DNA from: Candidatus Micrarchaeota archaeon
GTDB taxonomy: Archaea > Micrarchaeota > Micrarchaeia > Micrarchaeales > Micrarchaeaceae
NCBI GenBank assembly: GCA_028866575.1
Contig: JAGWHU010000007.1
Coordinates: 1-60,560, forward strand
DNA: 60,560 bases
Reading direction: 5' to 3'
Shown piece by piece: positions 1 through 7,649 of the stretch. The position numbers and the translations under genes were made by a program. How positions within the stretch are numbered: position 1 is the first letter of the stretch; each line of letters opens with the position of its first letter. The notes beneath the pieces are model-generated. The model did no database searches. It had not been told where the DNA came from and saw nothing but the letters and a program-made list of their open reading frames with translations.

Positions 1-220
1 TTGAGGTATGTTGACGTTCGTCCACGGTTTACCAACCGCTGGTTTATATCTCTCCAATTCCTAAGGTCGTTCATGTTTGTCGCCAAAACAAACATGCCTG
101 GGGGTTTCTATAAACCCCTAGGAAATAGTGGAATTATTGGACACAGGCTGATTTGCTGTCCTTTGTTCAAGTGCCGTAAGCAAATTGCAGGATCAGATTG
201 CCGATGATTCTTTGCGGCAT
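1..220. other. Gene-free left edge with two adjacent hairpins
   Basis: No convincing gene lies here; the open frame that spans it has no family resemblance. Positions 72-96 form a hairpin with a perfect 9-bp stem (CATGTTTGT with ACAAACATG). It is followed at once by a second hairpin at 97-122, with an 11-bp stem containing one G-T pair around a CTAT loop. Two stems back to back look like a terminator pair or the structured end of a mobile element. The window edge cuts off the context needed to choose between these. Confidence 0.4.
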
Positions 221-691
221 TTATATGCTTTTTTGAGGCCCTGTGCTTGAATTCCGCATATTGAATATTGCAGTGTCGAAATCAGCCTCGTAAATTCCGG
301 ACATTTCGAATTTCGTGCCGTTGACCCTTGCATGCCTGAATATCGACTTGCCGAACTCTATTCCGGAAAGGTCCAGGCCCTCAAGGTTGCAGCACAGGAA
401 CATTGGCACGCTGTTGCATTTCTTGCTTGTCTCGACAATGTCCGCAACGCGCTCCCTGGTTATGGGCTCCTTCGTGTCTTTGAACGCAAGCACCTGCTTC
501 CCGGATATCTTGTCCTTAAAGGCAAGGTACTTGTCATCCACTACCTCGTACAGTTTTGGGCCCTTCCTGAGAAGATGCGCGGGCATTTCTATGAGCATGC
601 CTTTGCCTTCAGGATTGCCTTGCGACTGCGCTTCGGCGTTTCCGGTTGCGCCCCAGTTTCGTGCTGAAGATATTGTAACGACGTTCCCCAT
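221..691 (-). CDS. Small protein with pentapeptide-like C-terminus
   Basis: A 156-residue protein. Its N-terminus (MGNVVTISSARNWG) matches that of the 59-residue protein encoded immediately upstream, so the two are probably paralogues sharing a leader-like motif. Residues from about 100 to 145 (CNLEGLDLSGIEFG, then FRHARVNGTKF and IYEADFDTAIF) look like a short run of pentapeptide repeats, which normally fold as a right-handed quadrilateral helix used for protein contacts. There is no signal peptide or membrane helix. The start codon directly follows the upstream stop, so translation is probably coupled. Function unknown; the repeat call is by eye. Confidence 0.7.
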   Translation of the reverse strand: MGNVVTISSARNWGATGNAEAQSQGNPEGKGMLIEMPAHLLRKGPKLYEVVDDKYLAFKDKISGKQVLAFKDTKEPITRERVADIVETSKKCNSVPMFLCCNLEGLDLSGIEFGKSIFRHARVNGTKFEMSGIYEADFDTAIFNMRNSSTGPQKSI

Positions 692-871
692 TCAATCAGT
701 GTATTCGACGTTTACTGGCCTGGGTTCTATGGGCCCCCTTAGCATCATGCTGAGCGGGATGGGCATTGCTATTACGTTCGAACCATCCTTATCCTTCTTC
801 AGATTAGGCTTGCCTGCATCATTGCTGGTTCCCCAGTCGCGCCCGGAGGTTATAGAAACGACACTCCCCAT
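692..871 (-). CDS. 59-residue paralogue of the downstream protein
   Basis: A short ORF beginning MGSVVSITSGRDWG and ending in TGA, with the next gene's ATG immediately after. The first 14 residues align with MGNVVTISSARNWG of the neighbour, and a later MPIPLSMMLRGP segment aligns with MPAHLLRKGP. This shared pattern and the operon layout argue that it is real despite its size. It lacks the neighbour's pentapeptide-like tail. A TATA-like TTAAATAATA lies about 40 bases upstream (near 905-915). No function can be assigned. Confidence 0.6.
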   Translation of the reverse strand: MGSVVSITSGRDWGTSNDAGKPNLKKDKDGSNVIAMPIPLSMMLRGPIEPRPVNVEYTD

Positions 872-957
872 CTAACCAATTAAGCTCATAAACCTAATCA
901 ATTAGATATTATTTAATACTTTCCTTCAAGGTTTTTTCGCGCAAAATTGTCCAGGGA

Positions 958-1365
958 TCAGAGCAGTACCGGGCCGGTAATGACATATTTGTGGGCCAGT
1001 CTCGAGATGCTCGATTCAGCCATTCCCGATTCCCTGAGGAATCCGACGCCCTCGAAAACCCTCTGCAGCTTGAGCAGCATGATTCCGGCATTCTTGTACG
1101 CGTTGTCCCTCCTGATCAAAAGAAGATCCTTCTCGACAGACACCAGCGCCTTTAGGGCGGCTTCCTCGTATTTCCTTGCAGCTGCCATGTAGTGGCCCAC
1201 CGCAAGCATGGAATATGCATCGCATCGCTTGCTCTTGCCGTCCATCGTGAACAATTCTATTGTTATGGACCTGTTTTCATGGGCCCTGCGGATATCAACA
1301 TCCACGTGCCTTTTCCTTTTAGTTGAGACCTCATGCTCCCTTTTCAATGCTGTAATAGTCGCCAT
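958..1365 (-). CDS. Hypothetical basic helical protein
   Basis: A 135-residue protein that I do not recognise. The N-terminal 30 residues are rich in Lys, Arg and His. The remainder is predicted helical by eye, with a stretch (MLAVGHYMAAARKYEEAALKA) resembling one TPR- or MIT-like helical hairpin. No catalytic motif, membrane helix or metal site is visible. The ATG is preceded by GTGAT, a good archaeal ribosome binding site. Codon use is typical of the core genome. Confidence 0.65.
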   Translation of the reverse strand: MATITALKREHEVSTKRKRHVDVDIRRAHENRSITIELFTMDGKSKRCDAYSMLAVGHYMAAARKYEEAALKALVSVEKDLLLIRRDNAYKNAGIMLLKLQRVFEGVGFLRESGMAESSISRLAHKYVITGPVLL

Positions 1366-1432
1366 TTTATCACTTAGAAGTAAGGCTTATGCAGTGCATG
1401 ATATATAAACCTTCCTGAAACTGGCCGTGTCC

Positions 1433-1600
1433 CTATGCTCTCTTCAGTACGAACCTGTATCCCTTCAGGGACTCGTAGGCCTGCTCAAGCTTCTTCACGT
1501 CCACGTTCTTGGGCAATTTGCCCGGATCGAGCCTTTCCAGCCTTGCAAGGAGCTGCCTGTGCAGCGCCTTGAGCTCGGTTATCCTGTTCTCGTGCCTCAC
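1433..1600 (-). CDS. 55-residue hypothetical protein
   Basis: A GTG-started small ORF preceded by GGTGAT, a strong match to the archaeal anti-Shine-Dalgarno. The product is charged and helical: an N-terminal amphipathic helix rich in Leu, Arg and Glu, a PGKLPKNVD turn, and a second helix ending KGYRFVLKRA. Codon use matches neighbouring core genes and it lies divergently from ndk. No family is recognised; such proteins are often nucleic-acid- or ribosome-associated, but nothing here proves that. Confidence 0.55.
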   Translation of the reverse strand: MRHENRITELKALHRQLLARLERLDPGKLPKNVDVKKLEQAYESLKGYRFVLKRA

Positions 1601-1673
1601 ATCACCACCGCTATAATAATTGCAGTATGATTATAAATCATTTGTATACAAAATTAGGTTATACGTGATAAGC

Positions 1674-2237
1674 ATGATTGAAAGAACATTGGTGCTCGTA
1701 AAGCCTGATGGCGTGCAGCGCGCGATTATAGGCAGGATCATATCCAGATTCGAGGATGCGGGGCTCAAGGTGGTTGCAATAAAGATGTCCAGGCCCGACA
1801 GGGAGCTTGCCGGCAGGCACTACATAGCTGACCAGAAATGGTTCGAGGACACAGGGAACAGGACGCTGCAATCGTACAAGGAGAAGGGCATAATACTCAA
1901 GGAAAGCGCCGTAGAGCTCGCCACAAGGGTGCGCAACTACCTCATAGAGTTCCTGTCCAGCGGGCCGGTCGTGGTTATGGTCCTTGAGGGCAACGAGGCG
2001 ATATCAGTGACAAGGAAGATAACAGGCTCTACAGAACCCAGGAAGTCTGATCCCTCCTCGATAAGAGGAGCGTTAAGCGTCGATTCCTACGATCTTGCAG
2101 ATGAGAAGAAAAGGGCTGTGAAGAACCTGGTGCACGCATCTGAGGACAGGGCAACCGCAGAGAGGGAAATAGGCGTATGGTTCAAGCCCAACGAGATAAT
2201 GGATTACAAGAGGGCAGACGAAAGCGCGATGTACTGA
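1674..2237 (+). CDS. ndk: Nucleoside diphosphate kinase with internal insertion
   Basis: Transfers the gamma phosphate from NTPs to NDPs through a phosphohistidine, balancing nucleotide pools in the cytosol. The N-terminal strand ERTLVLVKPDGVQR is diagnostic. His154 in NLVHASED is the expected phosphorylated histidine, and FKPNEI near the C-terminus is also typical. At 187 residues it is longer than the usual 150 or so; the extra residues fall at about 56-95, between the alpha2 region and the GPVVVMVLEG strand. The ATG is preceded by GTGAT. The next gene's start region follows within a few tens of bases, suggesting cotranscription. Confidence 0.95.
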   Translation: MIERTLVLVKPDGVQRAIIGRIISRFEDAGLKVVAIKMSRPDRELAGRHYIADQKWFEDTGNRTLQSYKEKGIILKESAVELATRVRNYLIEFLSSGPVVVMVLEGNEAISVTRKITGSTEPRKSDPSSIRGALSVDSYDLADEKKRAVKNLVHASEDRATAEREIGVWFKPNEIMDYKRADESAMY

Positions 2238-2260
2238 TGCGCAGTAATTGGAGTGGGCAT

Positions 2261-2674
2261 ATGGGGAAAAGGCCGAAGGATGTAGATGAATACATTGCGA
2301 TGGCGCCGGTAAGAGCGCAGGGAAAGCTCAGGGAGGTGAGGATGGCGATAAAGGGCGTTGCCCCGAATGCAGTTGAAGGGATCAGCTACATGATGCCATA
2401 TTACAACTACAATGGGCGTCTTGCCTGGTTCGGGCTGCACAAAAAGTACATCAGCCTTTATCTGCGCCCTCCGGTAATAGAAAAACACGGCAAGGAGCTC
2501 GCGGATTATAAGACGACAAAATCTGCGGTGCATTTGCCGCTTGACAGAAAGATGCCAGCAGGCCTCATAAGGAAGCTCGTAAGGGCAAGGATGAGGATTA
2601 ACGATTCGGACATGCAAAAAGGCAGAATATTGTCGAAAAACGCCAAAAGCTATAAATACCTTAAGCTTCATTAA
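2261..2674 (+). CDS. DUF1801 / YdhG-like protein
   Basis: A 137-residue protein with the hallmarks of DUF1801: an N-terminal DVDEYIAMAP helix, NAVEGISYMMPYYNYNGR followed by a strand, then FGLHKKYISLY and a C-terminal PLDRKMPAGLIRKLV helix. The family includes YdhG, a Bacillus frataxin-like iron chaperone, but most members are uncharacterised, so an iron role is only possible. An earlier ATG at 2237 overlaps the ndk stop. I prefer 2261 because GGAGTG precedes it at good spacing. It probably shares a transcript with ndk. Confidence 0.8.
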   Translation: MGKRPKDVDEYIAMAPVRAQGKLREVRMAIKGVAPNAVEGISYMMPYYNYNGRLAWFGLHKKYISLYLRPPVIEKHGKELADYKTTKSAVHLPLDRKMPAGLIRKLVRARMRINDSDMQKGRILSKNAKSYKYLKLH

Positions 2675-2770
2675 AGTCCTGAACGACCGGAATGCCGATG
2701 TCAGATTGGCATTTTAATCAAGGAATTGGCAAAGCATAGCAATTAGCGCTTGCCAAAAAAAGGTGAAGGA

Positions 2771-3235
2771 ATGAGCAGGTATCTGAGGAAAGTCGATGTA
2801 AACAAACAGATAGCGATACGGCTGCGGAGGACGGAGCTGCAACACGAAAAGCTTGAAAGGCTGATAGATGACATATCAAACAGCGGCGGCACAGTGAATG
2901 TGAAAGGGGAGAGATTATCGCTATTCGGAGTAGCATCGGACGGCAGGTACAACAGGTACATAGGGGTTCTCGATGCGCTTGCGCAGTCCAGGGGCTCGGA
3001 CGACCGTGTCCTTGCAAAGGTCGCGCACGAAATAGTCAACAGCAAAATCCCGGAGAACGGGAACAGGCTGAGGCTCAGGATATTATGGAGCATAAGCGCG
3101 CACCAGAACGTGTCCGAAGAAACCAAGGAGTTCGTGGACAGGGAGTTCGACAAGGTGCTTGCAAGTAAGCACGATTCCAAGGAGAAGAAGGGCAGGCCCG
3201 GGATATTCAGCATGCTAGGATTCCTTAGGGGCTGA
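2771..3235 (+). CDS. Hypothetical charged helical protein
   Basis: A 154-residue soluble protein that I do not recognise. The N-terminal half contains a long charged helix (RTELQHEKLERLIDD) followed by a short beta segment (GGTVNVKGERLSLFGV). The C-terminus ends in a Lys-rich linker and a hydrophobic FSMLGFLRG tail that could associate with membrane or a partner. The ATG at 2771 was chosen over an upstream TTG because GGTGAAGGA lies just before it. No catalytic residues stand out. Confidence 0.65.
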   Translation: MSRYLRKVDVNKQIAIRLRRTELQHEKLERLIDDISNSGGTVNVKGERLSLFGVASDGRYNRYIGVLDALAQSRGSDDRVLAKVAHEIVNSKIPENGNRLRLRILWSISAHQNVSEETKEFVDREFDKVLASKHDSKEKKGRPGIFSMLGFLRG

Positions 3236-3253
3236 CTTGCCCCGCCAGATATG

Positions 3254-3262
3254 TTTATATAT
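3254..3262 (+). promoter_or_regulatory. TATA box for the kinase-like gene
   Basis: TTTATATAT about 30 bases before the TTG start at 3292, the spacing expected for a leaderless or near-leaderless archaeal transcript. Confidence 0.5.
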
Positions 3263-3291
3263 CTGACACTGCGTAAACAGATTGTGATAAG

Positions 3292-3972
3292 TTGCTGAAT
3301 GCTGCAATGAGGCCGAGTCCAGTGCAATGGGATGCTGGCCTGAAGAACCTGACCGATGAGGGCTATTTGGGGCATCTGATTCGCGGGACCGAATCCCTGC
3401 CAAGGATATCGTTCAGGACAAGGGATGACATAAAGGCGCAATTGGCCGGGCTGGGAACAGACATAAACGACGTTTTCTTCAAGTGCACTACCGAGCAATC
3501 GCACGGCATATGGGGAAACGGGAGGAGGTCGAAGCTAAAGCTTTCATGGTATGGTCACGACAGCGTGCACCTGTACAGCGAGGTGTCGCAGTCAATCAAG
3601 ATTCACGGCGCAATACCTGGCAACACTGCTGCCCCGATAGCCATCGCGAAAATGGGCGATGAGACCGTAGGATATTTTATCGAGCACGTGAACGGCTCTG
3701 ACCTGTCCAGCCTGTTCGCAAGGCCATCGGACAACGGCCTGCTCGTGCGCGTTGCAGGGAACCTGTCAGAGGTCATTGCAAAAATGCACGACAAGGGAAT
3801 AGGGCACGGTGATCTCAGCCTTAGCAATATAATGCTCACTGGCAGCATGGAAATAAAGCTCATAGACCCGATATGCAACTGCTTCCGCGAGCCGGACAGC
3901 ATGCTTATAGAATACGACAGGAAGGCACTGGATGGCATACTCAGGATAGCAAACAGCACATTCGTTGACTAG
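3292..3972 (+). CDS. Protein-kinase-fold (Bud32/RIO-like) protein
   Basis: A 226-residue protein with the C-lobe signature of eukaryotic-like kinases. HGDLSLSNIM at about 172-181 corresponds to the catalytic loop (Asp174 and Asn179), and KLIDP at about 189-193 replaces DFG, as in Bud32, RIO and choline-kinase-like families. YFIEHVNGSDL before it fits the hinge. The N-lobe lacks an obvious glycine-rich loop. The true KEOPS kinase Bud32 is similar in size, but the expected family signatures around the N-lobe lysine are not clear, so this may be a divergent paralogue. The start is TTG at 3292 or ATG at 3307. Confidence 0.7.
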   Translation: MLNAAMRPSPVQWDAGLKNLTDEGYLGHLIRGTESLPRISFRTRDDIKAQLAGLGTDINDVFFKCTTEQSHGIWGNGRRSKLKLSWYGHDSVHLYSEVSQSIKIHGAIPGNTAAPIAIAKMGDETVGYFIEHVNGSDLSSLFARPSDNGLLVRVAGNLSEVIAKMHDKGIGHGDLSLSNIMLTGSMEIKLIDPICNCFREPDSMLIEYDRKALDGILRIANSTFVD

Positions 3973-4266
3973 TCAGTTCGTATACTTGAGCTCCTCGCTC
4001 ATCATCTCCGGATTCCATAATGGATCCCATACGAGCTCCAGCTCCACTTTTCCTACGCCTGTTATGGCCTCTAGCCTCAATTGTGCATCGGCCATTATTA
4101 TGCTGGTGACCGGGCACATTGGTGATGTCATGGTGAGCGTCAGCTTCACGTCCTTGCCGTCGTTTATCCTCACGCCGTATATGAGCCCTATGTCCACTAT
4201 GTTTGCGCCAAGCTCGGGGTCCAGGCACTGCGACAGCGCGGTTATGACTTCGCTTACTTCCACCAT
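3973..4266 (-). CDS. MIP18/SufT-family (DUF59) protein
   Basis: A 97-residue DUF59 protein involved in Fe-S cluster assembly or maturation in the cytosol. DPELGANIVDIGLIYGV near the N-terminus and TMTSPMCPV with Cys51 are the family's conserved elements. Stand-alone DUF59 proteins (SufT, and eukaryotic MIP18/CIA2) aid cluster delivery. A longer version from TTG at 4287 is possible; the ATG at 4266 follows a GAGG. It converges with the kinase-like gene, the two coding ends being adjacent. A Rieske protein, a possible client, is encoded divergently just upstream. Confidence 0.88.
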   Translation of the reverse strand: MVEVSEVITALSQCLDPELGANIVDIGLIYGVRINDGKDVKLTLTMTSPMCPVTSIIMADAQLRLEAITGVGKVELELVWDPLWNPEMMSEELKYTN

Positions 4267-4362
4267 ATCCTCGTATTCCCTATGCAACCAAAATACTTAA
4301 ATGCTATGATAAATAAGCAAAAGTTAAATAAAAGTCCTGTACATTATCGGTAGGGTGATCAC

Positions 4363-4674
4363 ATGGTAAGGATACATGTTGGAAAGTCGAGCGAGCTTGC
4401 CCCGGGAAGCATGAAGAGCGTAGCGGTTGAAGGAGGGGACGACATAGTCGTTGCAAACGTGAACGGAAAGTTTTACGCGATGAGGGGCATATGCAACCAC
4501 CAGGGAGGGCCGCTGGCCGAGGGGGAGCTGGAAGGCAACATAATCACATGCCCATGGCACGGCTCCAAGTGGGACGTGACAACCGGCAAGATGACGGAAT
4601 TCGCGATAGAGCTGGATGACGAGCCGGTATACAAGGTAATAGTCGAAGGCGAGGAAGTCTTCGTTGAGACATAG
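4363..4674 (+). CDS. Rieske-type [2Fe-2S] ferredoxin
   Basis: A soluble 103-residue Rieske domain that carries electrons through a [2Fe-2S] cluster held by two Cys and two His. Cys44 and His46 lie in ICNHQGGPL, and Cys63 and His66 in ITCPWHGSKWD. The protein is just one domain with no membrane anchor, like the small ferredoxin subunits of dioxygenase or nitrite reductase systems, but no partner oxygenase or reductase is encoded nearby. The ATG follows GGGTGATCAC, a near-perfect archaeal ribosome binding site. The substrate chain is unknown. Confidence 0.93.
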   Translation: MVRIHVGKSSELAPGSMKSVAVEGGDDIVVANVNGKFYAMRGICNHQGGPLAEGELEGNIITCPWHGSKWDVTTGKMTEFAIELDDEPVYKVIVEGEEVFVET

Positions 4675-4760
4675 TAATCGCACCGTCAAGGGCGGGCCGC
4701 GCTCTTGCATATATTATTAAAGTTTGCCATCTATTAGATAAAGGGCGAGGCGGCGTTGCA

Positions 4761-5045
4761 ATGAGAGACATAGACGTAAAAATAAGGTACGCTTATGCAA
4801 GGCTCAAGAGGAAAATGGCGCTGTATTTCACGCTCTGGTTTCTTGCGCTTCTTGCTGCAGTAAGCCTGATAATGGACAGCATATTCATAGGCGAGAACGT
4901 GATCTCGCTCAAGATATGGTCGGCAGCGCTGGTTATACTCATAGCAATAAAGCTCGCATACGATGCGCAGCTGAACCTGAAGAAGGAATACAAGAGCTTC
5001 AAGGACGAGTACAACCAGACAGACACGACGCTGAAGAAACTCTGA
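4761..5045 (+). CDS. Small two-helix membrane protein
   Basis: A 94-residue protein with two hydrophobic helices, about residues 20-41 and 49-68, joined by a short polar turn. A charged C-terminal helix (LKKEYKSFKDEYNQ) is probably cytosolic and coiled. No family recognised. It is followed 24 bases later by the P-loop kinase gene in the same direction, so they may be cotranscribed. Confidence 0.65.
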   Translation: MRDIDVKIRYAYARLKRKMALYFTLWFLALLAAVSLIMDSIFIGENVISLKIWSAALVILIAIKLAYDAQLNLKKEYKSFKDEYNQTDTTLKKL

Positions 5046-5069
5046 TCCTGCAATCTTCCAAGTGGGGCA

Positions 5070-5678
5070 ATGGCTTCAGAAAACAAGGCGTACATACCTC
5101 CTTTCGCGTTCATAGGCAAGATGGCAAGCGGGAAGGGCACCTATGTCAGGCAGATGAGGGAATCGATAAGGGCGGAATTCGGGGTCGATGCCAAAGTATA
5201 CGTATTTTCCACGAAGATAATAGAAATCGCAAGGGACCTCTTCGGCATGGAGGACAGGGACCGCAAGCTGATGAGCAGCATAGGCAACAAGATGCGAGAG
5301 ATAGACGCATCGGTATGGGCAAAATACATAGTCAGGAAGATAAAATCATCCGGCAGCGGGCAGTTCATCATAGACGGGATCCGGGCCAGGGAGGAGGCAG
5401 AGGCCCTGAGGGCCAGCTTCCCGGATATGCTCATCGTAAGGATAGAGGCCGACGAGGGGAAGAGGATGGAAGTCTACAAGAAGGAATACGGAAGATACCC
5501 TACCGAGGGCGAACTTAACGACTTATCCGAGACCGGAATAGGCAGGCTGCCTTACGACATGGAGGTCTTCAACAATTATGAAAGGAAGGGGATGGAGGCG
5601 CAGGTGGAGCATATAATAAGAATTGTCGGGGAGGGCAACGTCGACAGCCTAAAGGGACTTAGGCTGGGCTTTTCCTGA
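5070..5678 (+). CDS. P-loop nucleotide kinase-like protein
   Basis: A 202-residue P-loop NTPase. The Walker A motif GKMASGKGT at 16-24 is of the nucleotide-kinase kind (compare adenylate kinase and dephospho-CoA kinase). IIDGIRAREEAEAL supplies the acidic strand expected to contact Mg or substrate, and a basic LID-like segment follows (EADEGKRMEVYKKEYGR). It most likely phosphorylates a nucleoside monophosphate or a similar small molecule; the substrate cannot be told from sequence. It does not look like a canonical Adk, Tmk or Cmk. Confidence 0.75.
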   Translation: MASENKAYIPPFAFIGKMASGKGTYVRQMRESIRAEFGVDAKVYVFSTKIIEIARDLFGMEDRDRKLMSSIGNKMREIDASVWAKYIVRKIKSSGSGQFIIDGIRAREEAEALRASFPDMLIVRIEADEGKRMEVYKKEYGRYPTEGELNDLSETGIGRLPYDMEVFNNYERKGMEAQVEHIIRIVGEGNVDSLKGLRLGFS

Positions 5679-5737
5679 TGAACTGCATAGGTATAAATAT
5701 TTCCATTTGCAAGTATCTATTCAGATAGGGGGTACAT

Positions 5738-6265
5738 ATGGAGCTTATTCCGTATAGTCTTCAGAGAATAAGGATAGGCGTGCCCAGGAGCAGGGCGCAC
5801 GCGTCGAATATCAGGAGCATAGACGTAAAGACGCAGCACAGGCTTGCATCATCGCAGGACCACTGGACAATGGTGAGCCTTGCGCACAACCCAAGCATAC
5901 ACCAGTCGGTGCAGAAAAGGTTCGTCGAAAGGTTCCAGGAGATTGGCGTCGAGGAATTCATAGGCACAAGCGTATCCTTGAACAGAAAGCTCAAGGCAAA
6001 GAACTTCATCGTAGTGATGAACAGGCTGTCGGCAAACCCGAAGCTGCATCCCGAGCTGCACAAAAGCATGGTTGATTCCGTCATAAGGCTCGACGATGAG
6101 ATAAGCTCCTCGATAGGCAACCAGGAGATCAGCGAGTTCAACAGGGAGGTCATCCTGAGATGGCTCCAGTCAGACACGCATTCCATAGCGGCAAACCTGG
6201 TTAACAATCCATGCGTTGAAGATGCAGCGCTGAAGGAAAGGCTGTCCGAGCACTTCAAGATCTAA
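5738..6265 (+). CDS. Protein with leucine-rich-repeat-variant-like repeats
   Basis: A 175-residue soluble protein. Three segments share one pattern of hydrophobic residue, x2, Asn-Pro, then two short helices: SLAHNPSIHQSVQKRF, RLSANPKLHPELHKSM and NLVNNPCVEDAALKER. This spacing resembles leucine-rich repeat variant (LRV) or HEAT-like units, which make binding solenoids. No enzyme motif is visible. GGGGGT precedes the ATG by a few bases. It is convergent with ftsZ, with only the ftsZ terminator between them. Confidence 0.65.
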   Translation: MELIPYSLQRIRIGVPRSRAHASNIRSIDVKTQHRLASSQDHWTMVSLAHNPSIHQSVQKRFVERFQEIGVEEFIGTSVSLNRKLKAKNFIVVMNRLSANPKLHPELHKSMVDSVIRLDDEISSSIGNQEISEFNREVILRWLQSDTHSIAANLVNNPCVEDAALKERLSEHFKI

Positions 6266-6309
6266 TCCGCTCTAAGTTTTTCCAAAGATATAAAGAAAAA
6301 GAAAATTAA

Positions 6310-6353
6310 AAAATAAAAAGAATAAAAATAAAAAGGTAGGGCTTTAACCTACC
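6310..6353 (-). terminator. ftsZ terminator, hairpin plus T-run
   Basis: On the minus strand a 6-bp stem (GGTAGG with CCTACC, 6335-6340 and 6348-6353) is followed by a long T-rich run. The ftsZ stop codon lies in the loop, so the terminator is built into the end of the gene. Archaeal termination depends mainly on the T-run. Confidence 0.7.
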
Positions 6354-7411
6354 ATTTCAAGGCCGCCGTATGTGGTTTCCTGCTTTTCATCCTTGTTGCC
6401 CACTATGCTTGAGCCCTTGACGCCGGTTATTATCGCCACTATCTCTATTTGGTCGTCATAGCCGGGCATCAGCCTCGCGCCCCATTTTACGTTGCTGTTG
6501 TTGTCCATCTGGTCCGTTATCTTTTCTCCTGCCCTTATTGCATCGCCTATTGTCAATGACGCACCGCCAGTGATATGGATCAGCGCGCCGCTCGCGCCTT
6601 CGAGGTCTACGTCCAGGAGCCTGTTCTTCGTCACTCCTTCGGCCGCTGCATCTACCTTGTTGGTTCCCCTTCCCGAACCTACGGCTATCATGCCCACGTC
6701 GCCGTTGCCCATTATAGCCCTGACGTCGGCGAAGTCTATGTTGATAAGGCTTGGCTGCGTTATCGTCCATACCAGCCCTCCTATTGCCTTTCCAAGCACC
6801 TCGTCTGCAAGGGAGAACGCCTCATTCATCGGAAGGTTCGGCACCAGCTTTACCAGCCTGTTGTTGTCCAGTATTATTACGCTGTCGCAGTATTTCCTGA
6901 GCCTCTGTATTCCCTCCTCTGCCTTGACCTTCCTTACCCTTTCAAGGTCGAACGGATAGGTTACGAAAGCGACAACTATTGCGCCCTGCTCCTTTGCAAT
7001 CTGCGCCGCTACCGTTATTGAGCCAGTGCCCGTGCCCCCTCCCATTCCGCAGCACAGGAATACAAGCTGCGTGTTGTTGAAGACGCCTTCCAGCAATGGC
7101 CTGTCAATCTCCGCCGCCTTTGCCCCTACCGTCGGATCTCCTCCCGCGCCCAAACCTTTTGTAAGCGCCCTTCCTATCAGGACTTTCTTGATCCGGTCGT
7201 CTATTATCTTGAAGTGCAGGGAATCGGTATTCACCGCTACGAAGTCCGTCCCTTTCACTCCCACCTTTATAAGTCTGTTTACGATGTTGCATCCCGCACC
7301 GCCAAACCCTGCCGTTACTATCTTTATCTGTGTCGAGCTGAATTCCTCAGCCGCGTCGCTATTGCTGCTACTTTGTCCTCCACCAAATACGTCGTGTACC
7401 ATATCGGTCAT
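6344..7411 (-). CDS. ftsZ: Cell division protein FtsZ
   Basis: A 355-residue tubulin-like GTPase that polymerises at mid-cell to organise division. The tubulin signature GMGGGTGTGS is at 122-131 and GFGGAGCN at 35-42. The GTP-hydrolysing T7 loop appears as NIDFADV. The extreme C-terminus is short (GNKDEKQETTYGGLEMVG) without the long linker of bacterial FtsZ; the last residues may be a protein-docking tail. I chose the ATG at 7411 because it follows GGCGATCAC; an in-frame start 14 codons upstream is less likely. The gene stands alone with its own terminator. Confidence 0.97.
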   Translation of the reverse strand: MTDMVHDVFGGGQSSSNSDAAEEFSSTQIKIVTAGFGGAGCNIVNRLIKVGVKGTDFVAVNTDSLHFKIIDDRIKKVLIGRALTKGLGAGGDPTVGAKAAEIDRPLLEGVFNNTQLVFLCCGMGGGTGTGSITVAAQIAKEQGAIVVAFVTYPFDLERVRKVKAEEGIQRLRKYCDSVIILDNNRLVKLVPNLPMNEAFSLADEVLGKAIGGLVWTITQPSLINIDFADVRAIMGNGDVGMIAVGSGRGTNKVDAAAEGVTKNRLLDVDLEGASGALIHITGGASLTIGDAIRAGEKITDQMDNNSNVKWGARLMPGYDDQIEIVAIITGVKGSSIVGNKDEKQETTYGGLEMVG

Positions 7412-7649
7412 CGTGATCGCCTGATTAATAGTAATCTGGTATGCTTTAAACATCTATCGTTTTTTAATATTAATGGTAGTATAGGAGATTTAGGGGCATT
7501 TGGCCCTTCTTCCCTGATATTTTGATGGGCAGATTTGCCAGCATCCCTTAAATCTGACGGATTATATGCTGCCTAATTTTTAAACTGGAATGCATATATT
7601 TTAAAATGTTTAATTTCAATATTATAGGACTTACAAAGAAAGGCTTGTT

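Noticed and set aside
1-207. Open frame at the left edge
   Set aside because: It runs through two strong hairpins and has no family resemblance, so it is probably non-coding.
3292-3972. Calling the kinase-fold gene Bud32 of KEOPS
   Set aside because: The catalytic loop fits, but N-lobe signatures are not clear and no Kae1 is fused or nearby, so only a general kinase-fold call is made.
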